Assembly (NCBI RefSeq): GCF_048544455.1
Contig: NC_133534.1
Span: forward strand, 92,099,637 to 92,163,636
Length of the DNA: 64,000 nucleotides
Origin: Silene latifolia
Lineage: Eukaryota; Streptophyta; Magnoliopsida; Caryophyllales; Caryophyllaceae
Direction: 5' to 3'
Positions 36,174 to 47,571 of this stretch are shown here, piece after piece. The notes below the pieces were generated by a model, which saw only the letters and a program-made list of their open reading frames with translations, searched no databases and was not told the DNA's origin. Numbering within the stretch: the first letter of the stretch is position 1; every line of letters begins with the position of its first letter. Made by a program: the position numbers and the translations under genes.

Positions 36174-38807
36174 TCAGCTGCGCCCTTCTTGGCTTCCACG
36201 TCCATATGGCTGGGCAAAAACAATAGAATTCTTGCCCACTTTAAAAGTCAAGGTTCCTAGACCGACATCTATGACTGCACCAGCAGTGTGCAGAAATGGC
36301 CTACCCAAAATAATGGGAATGTGGGCATCCTCAGGCATGTCAAGTACAACGAAGTCGACGGGGAAGAAAAAGTTCCCTATTTGGACGGGGATGTCCTCTA
36401 AGACTCCTATTGGCTGGACCGCAGATCGTTCAGCCATCTGTACTGTCATATCTGTCACTGCGAACCTAGTCAATTTGAGCTTCCTAGCTAGACTCAAAGG
36501 CATGACGCTTATACTAGCTCCTAAGTCACATAATGCCTTCTCAATAGAGAAGGTACCTATATTGCAAGGAACAGAAAAGCTACCCGGGTCCTCTAGCTTA
36601 TGGGGTGCAGTATGAGACAAATAAGAGCATGACTCTTTGGTTTATGCGACAGTATGCACATTTTCAAGTGACTTTTTCTTAGACAAGAGTTGTTTCATGA
36701 ATTTAGTGTAGACAGGCACTTGATTGACCAACTCAAGGAAAGGAACTTGTACATTCAAACTACGAATAACCTTTTCAAATTTATTGAAAGATACATGTTC
36801 CTTTGTCGGCACTAGTCTCTCTGGATATGGGGCTGAGAGAAGTACCTTAGCCCTCTCTTCTAAGTCTCGCATGCCGGCATCCGTGGACTTAGGCTGAAAG
36901 TCCACCACCTTCTCCCTATTGAAGCTTGAACCCTCCTCAGACCGTCTCAAATGTGAGCCATTGACCGACATTGAGTCGAACTTTGGAATCGGGACGGACC
37001 CATCAGCACTCGGGTCCTGCCCCAATACTTTCGGAGTTGTCGAACCCCGGAACAAATGGTCTCTTAAATTATCGGGCATTGAAGGACGAAATTTCTCAAT
37101 ATCAGCAGGGGTCTTAGTCGATCGACCACCTTGCTCAGTCGATCGACTGAGATGTACAGTTCCAGAAGCTCCTGTAACCCGCATATCAGTCGATCGACCG
37201 GGTATATCAGTCGATCGACTGATATACCTGGTAGACGCCTTGTTCTTGTCATTTTTCGTTAAAGCTTTCCTTTGACTCGGTTTCGCCTCATTCTTTTCAG
37301 GGGCATCCTCGACCATAGCAGGCCCCTCTAGGGTAGACCCACTCCTCAAAGTAAAGGCATTCAGGGTCTCTTTCTGGTCAGTTTGAGTGGGTAAGTGTCC
37401 GGGAGCTCGAGTGGTACTCTTACTAGCCAATTGAGCAATTTGGCTCTCTAGTAGCTTCATCCCGGCCTCTCTAGCTTGGGACTCCTTCAAAGAAGAAGCT
37501 CTTAAACTCAAAGCAAAATCAGAACCATGGGATTGTTGTTCTTTCTTTGCGGCACATAAGGAGGTTTTGGTATTGTTGTTGCTTATGATGAGGGGGCACA
37601 TAAGCTTCTTCTTGCTTCTTTGTTGTGGATGTTGAGTCGGATTCAGAACATTCTGGCTACTCCACCTCAAGTCGGGGTGGACATTCGGCTCATAGTACGT
37701 GTTTGTCTGCCTATAGTGTTGAAAGGCAGCACAAGACTCAAAGGGAACAGAACAATTTTCTGAGACATGCCCCTCAGCTCCACATCTTGTACAGACGAAA
37801 GGACCATCTGAAACAGCGTTAACATGGTACATCCCTCCTTTAGAAGCTCCTCCCAACTCATATTTGTCAAACCTTGCAGTGAGAGCTTCTAGTGCAGCAA
37901 CAGAGGAAGATTCAGCAGCTCTCCTCTGGTTTCCTCTCGAATTCCCATATTCACCCTTATGAGTGGCCAAATCATCGATGATTTTCTACCCCTTAGTCTC
38001 TCCCATGTTCTCAGCAAATCGGCCATTGGCTGCAGCATCCAAAATAGCCCTCTGATCGTCATACAACCCATTATAGAACTGGTTGCAAAGACTCCATTTT
38101 TCGAACCCATGGTGCGGTATGGTTCGCACCAGTTTCTTGAAACGGACTCATGCTTCATGAAAGTTCTCATCAGGCCCTTGTTTAAAGCTCGTGATCTGAG
38201 CTCTAATGGTATTCGTCTTTGAGGCAGAGAAGTACTTTTTATAGAATGCCAGGGCTAAGGAATTCCAGTCGGTGATCCCATGAGCGGCTCGGTCCAGATC
38301 TCTATACCACTCCCTTGCAGCATCACGAAGGGAGAAAATGAACATGGTCTCCTTGATCTGATCTTGGGTCACACCCGCCGGCGGGGGTATAGAGGAGCAA
38401 TCATCAATAAAAATCTCCATGTGCTTGGCTGCATCTTCATTTGCAGCTCCCCCGAACTGGTTTCTCTCAACCAGGTTAATATAGGAAGGCTTTGGCTCGA
38501 ATTTTCTCGCCTCCCCAGGTAGTTCGAATTCTTTGTAGAGATTCGCAACTGTAGGCTCTGAGTGACTAGCAATGGTTGCTTCTTCAGCCATGACTGGGAT
38601 TTCCGGAGAAGTAACCGTCTCAGCTGAAGAAATTGAAGCAGGAGATGTAGGTGGATCTCCTTCGAACAGAGCGTTCTCGTGGTAGCTTGACAGAGTACTC
38701 AGCTCTTCCTCTGTCGGTAATACCCTTTGTGATCGTCTCAACTCGCGCAAGGATTTCTCGATCTCAGGATTTAATGGTACTAGTTCACCACCCTATGACC
38801 TGCGCAT
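36174..38807 (-). pseudogene. gag-pro: Gag-protease of element G (Athila type), several stops
   Basis: Homologous to D gag-protease. Starts at the ATG at 38,807 (MRRS, then a stop where D has RRSQG). The capsid part includes INLVERNQFGGAANEDAAKHMEIF and WYRDLDRAAHGITDW. The CCHC knuckle is CTRCGAEGHVSENC (near 37,775). The linker contains four R-S-T repeats encoded by palindromes (37,115-37,228). Protease DLGAS is near 36,535 and ILGRPFLHTAGAVIDV near 36,260. Stops: 38,793-38,795, 38,148-38,150, 37,986-37,988 and 36,642-36,644. Between about 37,530 and 37,625 the frame is shifted and then restored, so about 30 residues are out of register. Ends at 36,174 without RT. Confidence 0.88.
37115..37228 (-). 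repeat. G palindrome cluster inside the gag linker
   Basis: Four GTCGATCGAC sites in coding DNA. CTCAGTCGATCGACTGAG (37,134-37,151) is an 18-bp perfect palindrome; the one at 37,201-37,228 is a perfect 28-bp palindrome centred on TCGATCGA. The spacer between the pairs is GTACAGTTCCAGAAGCTCCTG-like. Confidence 0.9.
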
Positions 38808-38909
38808 AAGAGGAAACTACAAAAAGAATATAAGAAAAGTTTAAGGAACGGAAGTCCCTTAAACTAAAGAAAGATTAAATAGAAACAACTAAAAATTAGA
38901 ACAATTGCC

Positions 38910-38927
38910 TCCCCGGCAACGGCGCCA
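38910..38927 (-). other. Primer-binding site, tRNA-Asp type (element G)
   Basis: Identical 18-nt TCCCCGGCAACGGCGCCA to that of D, 5 nt from the LTR boundary at 38,933. Confidence 0.88.
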
Positions 38928-38932
38928 AAATT

Positions 38933-40457
38933 TGATACCCGTCGTGAGGTGTCAAAAATAATATTTATAATCTCCAACTACAACTATAGCTAGCGGCAGT
39001 CGGGTCGAACCACAGAGAGGCAGACGTAATTTCTAGTTGTTTAAATTCGGTCTAAGGTAACAAAAGGTGGGGGTTTGATTTGGTTTGGTCTATAGCTAAT
39101 AACAATAAAAGAAAAGCAAACTAATGAAATATATAAAATCAAGTATAAAAAGAGGTACTAGGATGGTCGGTTCATTATAGTTTCAGCGGCAGCATACTAA
39201 ACAGGTCCAAATCGAACACATGTGAGTCGGGAAACAAGAGGTCCTCTCGGTCCACTCTTAACAGATAGCATCTTTCGATCTCGCTATAAGTCCCTAATAT
39301 CACTAATACTGACTCTCATCCTGAAAAGTGACTAATAATCTAAACTTTACCTATCTTTCGATCTCAAATATGAGTTTAGTCATTTCAATTGGTGATCTAA
39401 CAACTTTCCCTATCTTTCGATCTAATGGGTCAGTCATAAATTAAGCATCTAACTGGTCGCATGCATTCGATTCGTTAAATACAACATCAAAATCAATTAA
39501 AACGAAAGGTAACCTCACGTGGTCAGTCGATCGACCAGGTATGGCAGTCGATCGACTGACACGCGATTTCAGTTCAAATTAATACTACGCCGCCTACGCT
39601 ATAATTCCCCTACATCCTAGCACAATTAATTTAGCTACTCATGCTAAGGGTGATAACAACAATAAAACTAACAAAATAAACAGAAGAATTCATGCTTAAA
39701 GTAGTAGAACAAACAATTAACATAAAGCGATAAAACGGTTTCGGGAACCTAACTAGCAATTCTATACTAATAACGAATAAAGATGAACTGAAAGTAGAAT
39801 GGAAGGAATACCAAAAATTGCAGAAGAACGATAACGGAATGATTAGAAGTACGAATGAAAATCCAATGCGAAAATAATATCCCGAACCCTAATTATAAAG
39901 CTAATGAAAACTCAATGTAAAACTGATGAATTTCTGAATAAAAACTAGATAGATGTATCTGATGTTCTAGGTTACGTTATATAGCAAACATACGTAACAC
40001 TTATTATCAAAACCTAAACATAATGGGCTTCAAGTTCCTCGATCTTTTAATTCTAAATGGGATAGCGGCTTGGTCGATCGACTAAGCATGGCGGTCGATC
40101 GATCGCTCTTCAAAGTGTACTGATAGCTTCGGATCCGTGAGTTGGTCGATCGACTTAAGGTAGTGGTCGATCGACTGCTTTAGCTGGTGATCCGCTTCTT
40201 TAATCTCGTGGACTTGTCTTTTGGGCCTTGAATGCGCACCAAGCTCGTTCCTCGGGTGAATACTTCACGTCATATGCAATGCAGGATACTCGGGGATGGA
40301 TTTAGCTTGATTTCTGTCGAATTCTTCACATTTCTGCAATAAAGCACAAAAACACGAAAGTAGACGGAAATGGGGGAAAATGTAGCATAAACTAACAAAT
40401 GAGCTCTGAAATGCGTGTAAAATGGGATGTAAAACATCATATAAAAGACACGCATCA
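38933..40457 (-). repeat. Element G 5' LTR
   Basis: Partner of 32,357-33,846, next to the PBS. Words at 39,525-39,558 (CAGTCGATCGACTG at 39,545-39,558) and 40,072-40,182, including two words between 40,072 and 40,110 where the other LTR has one. Confidence 0.93.
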
Positions 40458-42426
40458 GTGTTGCCGTAGTGTTGTCACTAGTGGTTAAGGATGATGTTAA
40501 ATAGGGAAGTCAGTCGTTCTAAAAGGTTGATTTTTTGGAGGCCTGATTGGTATGTATGGATGTCAGGGAGTATAAGATGTGGATATAGGAGGTGTTTGCT
40601 AGTAGTTGGGTACTGATGATATGGTTACGTTCACTGGGTGGTGATAATTGTGTGGATGGGAGCATATGTTATGAAGGGCATCTGAGTTATGTTCGGATGA
40701 GAGATATTCATTATCATGTGGTAGCTTACGTGATCAGGATTGGCTAGTTAGATTCAATTATGGGTCCATGATGTGTGTAAATCTTTGTGTGAGGTTCCGA
40801 CCTCACGAGTAATGGTATGGTGTGATAGTTATGAGTCATTATATGAGTGCTCCACGTCATATGTTAAACTTGTATGTGTATATATGATATCTGTAAGTGA
40901 TAGTGTGAGGTTCCGGCCTCATGAGTAATAGTATGGATAATATTCATAAGGTTATTATCTGTTATTCCATGTAATATGTTGCGTTGTGATCTAGTAAAGT
41001 GGTTTTAAGGTAGTCTTCTAGTCAAGAAATTTGTATTGAGTTAGTGTCTATGGGATTGTATAAGTTGCGATGACTATCGATGTGGTTGTTGTGCCTCGGG
41101 TGGTGATCCGGGCGCGGTACTTCGTGTAGTGGTATTTTTGCGTTGGTGGCGGCTGTTGGTGGCGGTGTTGCGATGCCGACATCGGTTATGGTGGAGTATG
41201 TGGGATACTTATGAGACGAGTTTTCGAAAGTGTATACCAGTTATATAGATTGTTGATTTGTTTACTGCTGTTTCTTGTGAGTTTCGGTCTGGACATATGG
41301 ATTGTTTTTTTGTTTATTGATGTTTCTTATCAGTTTCGCTTTGGAAGTGAAGGTAGAGTATGATATGGAAGAGAGTTGCGCATGTGGTCATTGTAATCAT
41401 GGTATAGTGATATCCTGTTGATGGGACACAATTGTGAGGAGTTGTTAGAGTACTTTCGATCTTGTTTTAGAGGAGGCATTGGTTGACATAGTTGTGGCAA
41501 GAGTTTTGTGGAATGGGTGTGCGCTGAGCTGGAAGCAGCAAGTGGTTCGTAATCCTTACTGGGACAGTGAGTATAGGTGTTTGGAACTAGTATTAAGCTA
41601 AGTTCTGGAAGAGTTTTACGGTAATAAACATGAGAACTTGAGGATCTAGTGTGAGTGTGTGTAACATTTGTGGATCGTGAGTTATTATTGTGGAGATAAG
41701 TGCATGTAGAAAGAAGTATGTCGTTTTGCGGTAATGGTTATGCTAAGGATTTTGTGGTATAGTTTAGGTGGTGTGCCGAATGAATGGAGTCATGGGAACG
41801 ACTAGAGTAAGAGAGCCTTGGATATAGGAATGGATGTAGGTAGGTGTTGAGGCTATAGGCGGTTATCGTTGACATGCGGTGGTGATGAAGATAATGAGAG
41901 GATATACCGATGGATATAGTATTAGTGAGTTACGAGGACGTAACATTTATCTTAAGGGGAGTAGGATGCGACAAAGAGAGTTTGATGGTTGCACATGTTG
42001 TAGTTTAATTGGAAGTTTGAGTGTTGGTGTAAAATAAAGGATGGATTTGTGTTGTTGATTTTATTACAGGTAGTGGCAGTGCTTGTAGTAGTATGATGTT
42101 TATGAGGGTGAGTAAACTTCGATAGTGTTGATGGATTAGGTAAGGATGTTTATATGTATGAGTAAACTTCGAGGACGAAGTTCGTTTTATGGGTGGTAGA
42201 ATGTAACATTCCATTTTGGCGGTCGCATGCTTGTCTTTGGGTTAGTTTGAGTTAGTTTAGCTATGTTTTTGTCATCTTTTCAGTATGAGTTGGGTGTTTT
42301 GTTTTATGTTATGGGAGTTGTTTGGTTCTTTTGGTAGTTGTTGAGGAGTTGTGTTGTAGTTGTTGGCCTTGTTTTGGGTGTATAGTGTGAACTTCAGGGA
42401 CGAAGTTCTTTTTAAGGAGGGAAGAT
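40458..42426 (+). other. Element A interior, right part, with 3' hairpins and PPT
   Basis: No coding region. Near the end: hairpin AACTTCG (42,165-42,171), AGGA, CGAAGTT (42,176-42,182), then about 20 nt later TGTAACATTCC, which looks like an old LTR start (42,202). A second hairpin GAACTTC (42,389-42,395), AGGGAC, GAAGTTC (42,402-42,408) is followed by the true PPT TTAAGGAGGGAAGAT (about 42,412-42,426). A repeated phrase GTGAGGTTCCG-CCTCA-GAGTAATRGTATGG occurs at about 40,790-40,820 and 40,905-40,935. Confidence 0.7.
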
Positions 42427-43683
42427 TGTAATACCGCGGCTTTCCAAGTCTGTTACTCGGCCTAATATAGCTTACTCGGCCGAGTAAGTGTGTTGTATGT
42501 TTCTAGACAGTTTACTGCCCAGGAATACTCGGCCGAGTATGGGAATACTCGGCCGACTAGAGGATACTCGGCCGAGTATACTCTATACTCGACCGAGTAT
42601 CCGGTCTGACGGGTGTTATTTCCGCGGTTTGATTTAGAAAGGATTAGAGTTATATAAAACGAGATTTACAGTTTTTAATCATTTTAACAAAACCTAAACA
42701 GTATAACGTAACTCTAATCCTCTCCAAATCTCTCTCTCTCTCTCAAGGGCGTGGATCGCCGGGAGTCTAGTTCATCTTTCCTTGCGTCGAATGTGTCGGC
42801 AAGCCTCTGATTTCATAAATTTCATAAATTTGTCTTTTAGGGTTTTGCCCTAATTTGTGATTTGGGGGAAGGGGTTTTTGCATGTGGTAATTGGATTTAT
42901 GTGATTGTTGTTAGGTGGAGACTTCATAGAGGAGCCTTTCTAGCTTGTTGATTGTCTCATTGCAGTTTGTGCTAAGGTAGAGTTTCCCTACTCGGTTTAC
43001 TGTTAATTGATTTAAGATTGTATTGTGATTGTTGTACGATTGATATTGTGATTATCTGCTGATTGTTGAATTGGAGTTGGGTGTTGGAGGTGTGATGGTG
43101 GATGGTGATGTTCGCGAGGTGCGTCCTCGACTAAGTGGAGTGGCTTCACGCCCTTGTTTTGCCCTCTATGGAACCAGCCACAGGAGGGGATGTGCACATT
43201 AATGAACAGGGTTATCGCTCGTTGATTAGCTACACACTTTAGTGTGTAGTCAGTTACTTGATGTGATTGGGAGTTGGAGGTGGATGATGATCAGCTGATA
43301 TCTTATCGTACATGTCTTGTTTTGATTATGCATTAAACTGACCTCGTTGTTGTTTTGTAAAATCTGTGGTGATCCATTCGGGCATGGTGAGCAGATTGTG
43401 ATAGGTGATGATGAGTACTAGCTATGGGGACAAGATGGGGAGTCATCACTCGAGTCTAGCTTCCGCTGTCATGAGATTTATCTTTCAGTTTCAATTGATG
43501 AACATTAGTAATCTTTATTTTGGATTTGGTTTTTGGAACATGTAATCATTAACTATTCATACTTTAATAAATGTTGTTTTGGAATGGTAACTATGCTATA
43601 CTAACCTCGGGAAACCGAGATGGTGACGGTCTATCATGCTAGGGTGGTCCTGGTAAGGCACCTTGGTATGTGGTGGTGTCACA
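42427..43683 (+). repeat. Element A 3' LTR
   Basis: Starts TGTAATACCGCGG after the PPT, ends GGTGTCACA. Palindrome cluster at about 42,453-42,600; individual words differ from those in the 5' LTR (for example one ends GACTA). A (CT)n run near 42,731. The TSD TAATT follows. Confidence 0.92.
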
Positions 43684-44688
43684 TAATTATACGGGAAAAT
43701 ATAATTAATGTAATTGAATTCTAACTAGTTTAATTAATTTAAATGAATTGATTAAGTTAGTAATTATAATTGTTATTTGTATTAGGTGATGGATTTACGG
43801 AGGAATACTTTTAGTTGATTTTACTGGATTGCTAGCTTTGTTGGATTGCTGAAAAGGTGAATAACAATTATACTTGATTGTCTTATTTGTTCTATTTTGA
43901 CTATATGAGCTTATGCATATTTGATTAATTCGTTTAGTTGGATTATTATTTTTGTGGTTGGTTAATAATTTTTATAATCATGGTTACTTCATTGGTATGA
44001 TATATGCATTGGTCATTTGAGTTATTGGCAGACATCATGGTAAGAGCCTTGGGGTGATGTATTATAAACATACTGGCAGACGTCGTGGTAATAGCCTTTG
44101 GGTGACGTATTCAAATTTATTCCGGCAGACACCATTTATATACCTTCGTGGCGGTGTAAGGCCCCAAGCGGGTACTGCATTCCTGTCTCTGGTTTGTCTA
44201 CTCAACTTGAGGTTGAGGGTTATGAGCTTGGTTGCATTAGTATTGCATTTCATAAATTACATCATCATATTATCCTTATTTATTGTCTTGAGATTGTTAT
44301 TCATACTCAACCGTTTGGTTGACAATGTATTCGTTAAACACCAATGATAAACCAATTATTAGGGAGCAGATTGACTGACAGGTAATTGAGATGGTTAAGA
44401 CAGAAGCATGAACGGGCGTGAGGCTAGACGGACACCTAAGAGTCTAGATCACCAAGCTTGGGCAAAAATTATCTTATTATTCGTTTAATTTAGTTTCCGC
44501 TGCAGTTGTATTTAATTTACTTTATAGTTATTAAGTTTGGAACAATGTAATAAAAGCCTTTAAACGTTATATTTACTTAAAGTACTGTGGTTTCGTTTAT
44601 CTTTGTAATCACCATCACATGCAACTGAGAAGGTAAACGTTCATTTATCTAAGAATGCCTAGTAAAGGCTAAATGGGGTTGTTACAAA
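43684..44688 (+). repeat. LTR-like tail of an unidentified element
   Basis: AT-rich DNA ending GGGTTGTTACA, like the LTR ends in this window. GGCAGACRTCRTGGTAA is repeated at about 44,028, 44,073 and (truncated) 44,123. The block AATGTAATAAAAGCC near 44,545 looks like an LTR R region. No matching start is identified; it may belong to the sequence interrupted at 28,948. Confidence 0.45.
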
Positions 44689-44837
44689 TGATCCGGTCCA
44701 CCTCCGCCTCGGATCTCCGGAGGGGTGCTAAAGGGGTCCTTGCACGAGTTCTCGTCATAATGTCTCTTTAATATACATATCAAACATCAATACATGTCCC
44801 ACAATAAGAGACAAGCAGTATTGACCAAAATACAGGT

Positions 44838-45075
44838 CCATTCGATCGAGTGAAGGACCTCACTCGGTCGAGTGATGCTTCACTCGATCGAGTGCCTCAA
44901 CTTCCAGGAGGTTTCCAGAATTCATCAGATTGCCCACTCCGTCGAGTGGCTCCTCCACTCAGTCGAGTGTTTCAACATCAGGAATTTGGAAAACTGTCCA
45001 CTCGGTCGAGTGGCATAGGCTCTCGGTTGAATGCCTTCAATTCGGCCGAGTCCCTCTTTCCACTTGACCGAGTAC
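44838..45075 (-). repeat. B palindrome cluster, leader
   Basis: About eight CACTCG-NN-CGAGTG words or variants, for example CACTCGATCGAGTG (44,881-44,894), 709-943 nt past the PBS. Spacers contain CTTCCAGGAGG and TTTCCAGAATTC. Confidence 0.88.
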
Positions 45076-45326
45076 ACCCCCTAAAGGTCCATGTACTCAT
45101 TCTGACTCACATAACTCCACATATAACCCTATTTTTCATGTTTCTAAACACAAGCACGGGAAAATAGAAGCATAGATGCGACATGCGATATATACATGAT
45201 GATAATTAGCATGTGATTTACAATCCTTTTTACAAATTACCAACTTTAAAACTTCAACATGCACACATATAAACATCCAACATGTTCCTCTTTAGCATGA
45301 CTAAAATCATCCATGTCACCACATCA

Positions 45327-45768
45327 AGTGCTACTGCACATGAAGCTACTTGACCAATATCAAACAAGGATATGCAACGACCATATCCATCAATAACGTC
45401 CCATTATCCCACGCGTTGTGACCGACTCGAGATAAGAGGACAAGAGTACAACCTTGGGATGTCTCCCAAGCTTGTCACAAGTTCTATACAACTCAAACAG
45501 GGTTAATTTTAAATTGACACACCCTAAGTTCATTAGTTTATTAGATTAGTGCTACTGAACATGAAGATACTTCACCAATATCAAACAAGGATATGCAACA
45601 ACCATATCCATCAAGAACGTCCCATTACCCTAGGCGTTGTGACCGACTCGAGATAATAGGACAAGAGTACAACCTTGGGACGTCTCCCAAGCTTGTCACA
45701 AATTCTCTACAACTCAAATAGGGTTAATTTTAAATTGACACACCTAAGTTCATTGGTTCATTAGTTTA
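45327..45768 (-). repeat. Tandem duplication, ~221-bp unit
   Basis: Two adjacent copies (starting 45,327 and 45,548) of a block from GTGCTACTG to CTAAGTTCATT, differing at scattered bases. It lies directly downstream of the B PBS on the element strand. Confidence 0.85.
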
Positions 45769-45783
45769 GGCTCCAAAACCGTC

Positions 45784-45795
45784 GCTCTGATACCA
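45784..45795 (-). other. Primer-binding site, initiator tRNA-Met (element B)
   Basis: The minus strand reads TGGTATCAGAGC, 3 nt from the LTR end at 45,799. Sets the element orientation. Confidence 0.9.
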
Positions 45796-45798
45796 CTT

Positions 45799-47571
45799 TG
45801 TAACACTCCCATAAGTCGGGATCCTTCCTCAAGGAAATCCCCAATGCATAAGAGCGTCACAAGACTTGGTTTCCCAAGTTCGTAGTGCGAACAAACAACA
45901 TAGATTACTTTAAAGCAATACTTATTTAATGACAACATGGCATAGATAAGTAGCTAAGTCAGAAGATAATAAATTCTCCAAGTCTAAGGGAGGTACAAGG
46001 CTCTTCCAAATAATACAACCATAAGAATAAAAGGGAGTCATAGAGTCAAAAACTAGATAAACAAAGGTGTCGACAATCTAAAAGCGAGAGCGCTCCCTCA
46101 AGGCCTCCAACCGCGTATATGCATGCTACCTGTCAGAAAATGCTCCTCATATGGGCGGAAATCACCATATGGTTCACCATAGACATTTTAAAACCCAAGT
46201 GTTAGCTTAATAATACAATTGCTCAATGAATGCTACTAAGAAGGACTAAATGATCATGTGATGAATGTCAAGATAACCAACCATGATTCCAACATATGTA
46301 TGAAATACACAAGATTATCCTCCAAATTCTCACCTCCACATCACCGGTGCTAGGGACACGCCCACGACACCACATACCACCACTAGGTACTCGGAACACG
46401 TCCGTGGTACCGGTCCCGAGAGCGACTCGAGTGTCCTGCCAGACATCATGTCTCAACCACACGAGTACCTCCAAAACTCAAGTACTAAATGTGCACACCC
46501 CCCTTGGAGTGGGAAGCTCCAAGACGTGTCTCAAGCAGAAGATGGTCTCCCAACCGCCTTCCGTCTCCACAACAACAACCAAGTATACTCCACAATCCTC
46601 CAACACAAATTAACACAACAATATAATTAATTACCAACGAGAATAATCTTTAACCACATAAGGCATAATATGTCATAAATACTCAATCCTTCCTTTATTC
46701 ATCCATTTCTCATGTAATTGCTCTCTAACATATTATAATGCATTCTAACCCCTAATGTGACATTTGACCATGCTTACTCCCTTCAACACATACATAATTA
46801 ACACAAGACAATATCATGACACAAAACCTAATTACTAATAATCATGTTATAATGCAACTACCATGAGATTAGTATAATTAATGACAATAAATGCATAATT
46901 AAACATTCATATTATTAAAGCTAAGTAGGAAAAACCCTACCTCAAGGTTATCTTCACAAAGCCTCAAGCTATGGCCTAAAAATGCTCCTTAATAAAACTT
47001 CCTACACAAGTTAATTACTACATTCATTACCATATTCTACTATAATAAACATACTACTTAATCGCCTTAGTTACCCATCTTAATTATCCATAACCTTAAT
47101 TAATTATGAGATAATCTACTAGGAAAAATTTAGGATATCAAGATAAGATTAAGTAAATAAGAGTGAAAATCAACTTACAAAGGTGGTGGATGAACTAGAG
47201 TAAAATATTGGCAAGAACGTCTTCAAATATGGAGACTAGATCTAGATGATAAGGTTTGTGGTTGTTTGTGGTTGTTTGTGAGTGTTTAGAGAATGGTAGA
47301 GATTAGGTTTGGATTGATTTGAGGTGGAAAAATCTGAAAAGCATAAGGTTTGAAATTGGTACACCACCTACCATTCTCGAGTATAATGTTGGACACCGGT
47401 AGGGGTTCACTCGATCGAGTGAACAACCACTCGGTCGAGTGACTCTGTTTCAGAAACTTCCAGCCACTTCCCAGGTTCCACTTGGTCCCCCACACGATCG
47501 AGTGAGGTCCACTCGATCGAGTGGACTGTCTACTAAGTCGAGTATGGTCTTATTAATTGTGAGGTATTACA
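45799..47571 (-). repeat. Element B 5' LTR
   Basis: Plus-strand start TGTAACACTCCC, end GAGGTATTACA; 1,773 bp. On its own strand it begins TGTAATACC like element A. Palindrome cluster 47,406-47,544, starting 27 nt inside the LTR. The partner LTR is not found. Confidence 0.82.
47406..47544 (-). repeat. B palindrome cluster, LTR
   Basis: CACTCGATCGAGTG-type words (TTCACTCGATCGAGTGAA at 47,406-47,423, CCACTCGATCGAGTGG near 47,510) and diverged ones. It occupies the same 27-165 nt window of the LTR as in element A (26-173). Confidence 0.88.

Larger units (their letters stand above)
32357..40457 (-). mobile_element. Element G: non-autonomous Athila-type LTR retrotransposon, gag-protease only
   Basis: Minus-strand insertion in element A. 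5' LTR 40,457-38,933, Asp PBS, gag-protease 38,807-36,174, long non-coding region, PPT at 33,850, 3' LTR 33,846-32,357. The flanks GTGGT (32,352-32,356) and GTGTT (40,458-40,462) are a 5-bp duplication with one difference. No RT, RNase H, integrase or ATHILA ORF is present. GTCGATCGAC words occur in the LTRs, the gag and the 3' region. Confidence 0.9.
28949..43683 (+). mobile_element. Element A: non-coding plus-strand LTR retrotransposon (interrupted by G)
   Basis: LTRs at 28,949-30,252 and 42,427-43,683, Met-type PBS after the first and PPT before the second; target-site duplication TAATT at 28,944-28,948 and 43,684-43,688. Without the nested G element the interior is about 4.1 kb (30,253-32,356 plus 40,458-42,426) and has no gag or pol. 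It is therefore a large non-autonomous element. TACTCGGCCGAGTA-type clusters sit in both LTRs and in the leader. Confidence 0.9.
44689..45798 (-). mobile_element. Leader of minus-strand element B
   Basis: Downstream (minus strand) of the B 5' LTR and PBS. No ORF of gag type. Contains a tandem duplication (45,327-45,768) and a palindrome cluster (44,838-45,075). The left boundary at 44,689 is inferred from the LTR-like end before it. Confidence 0.6.
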
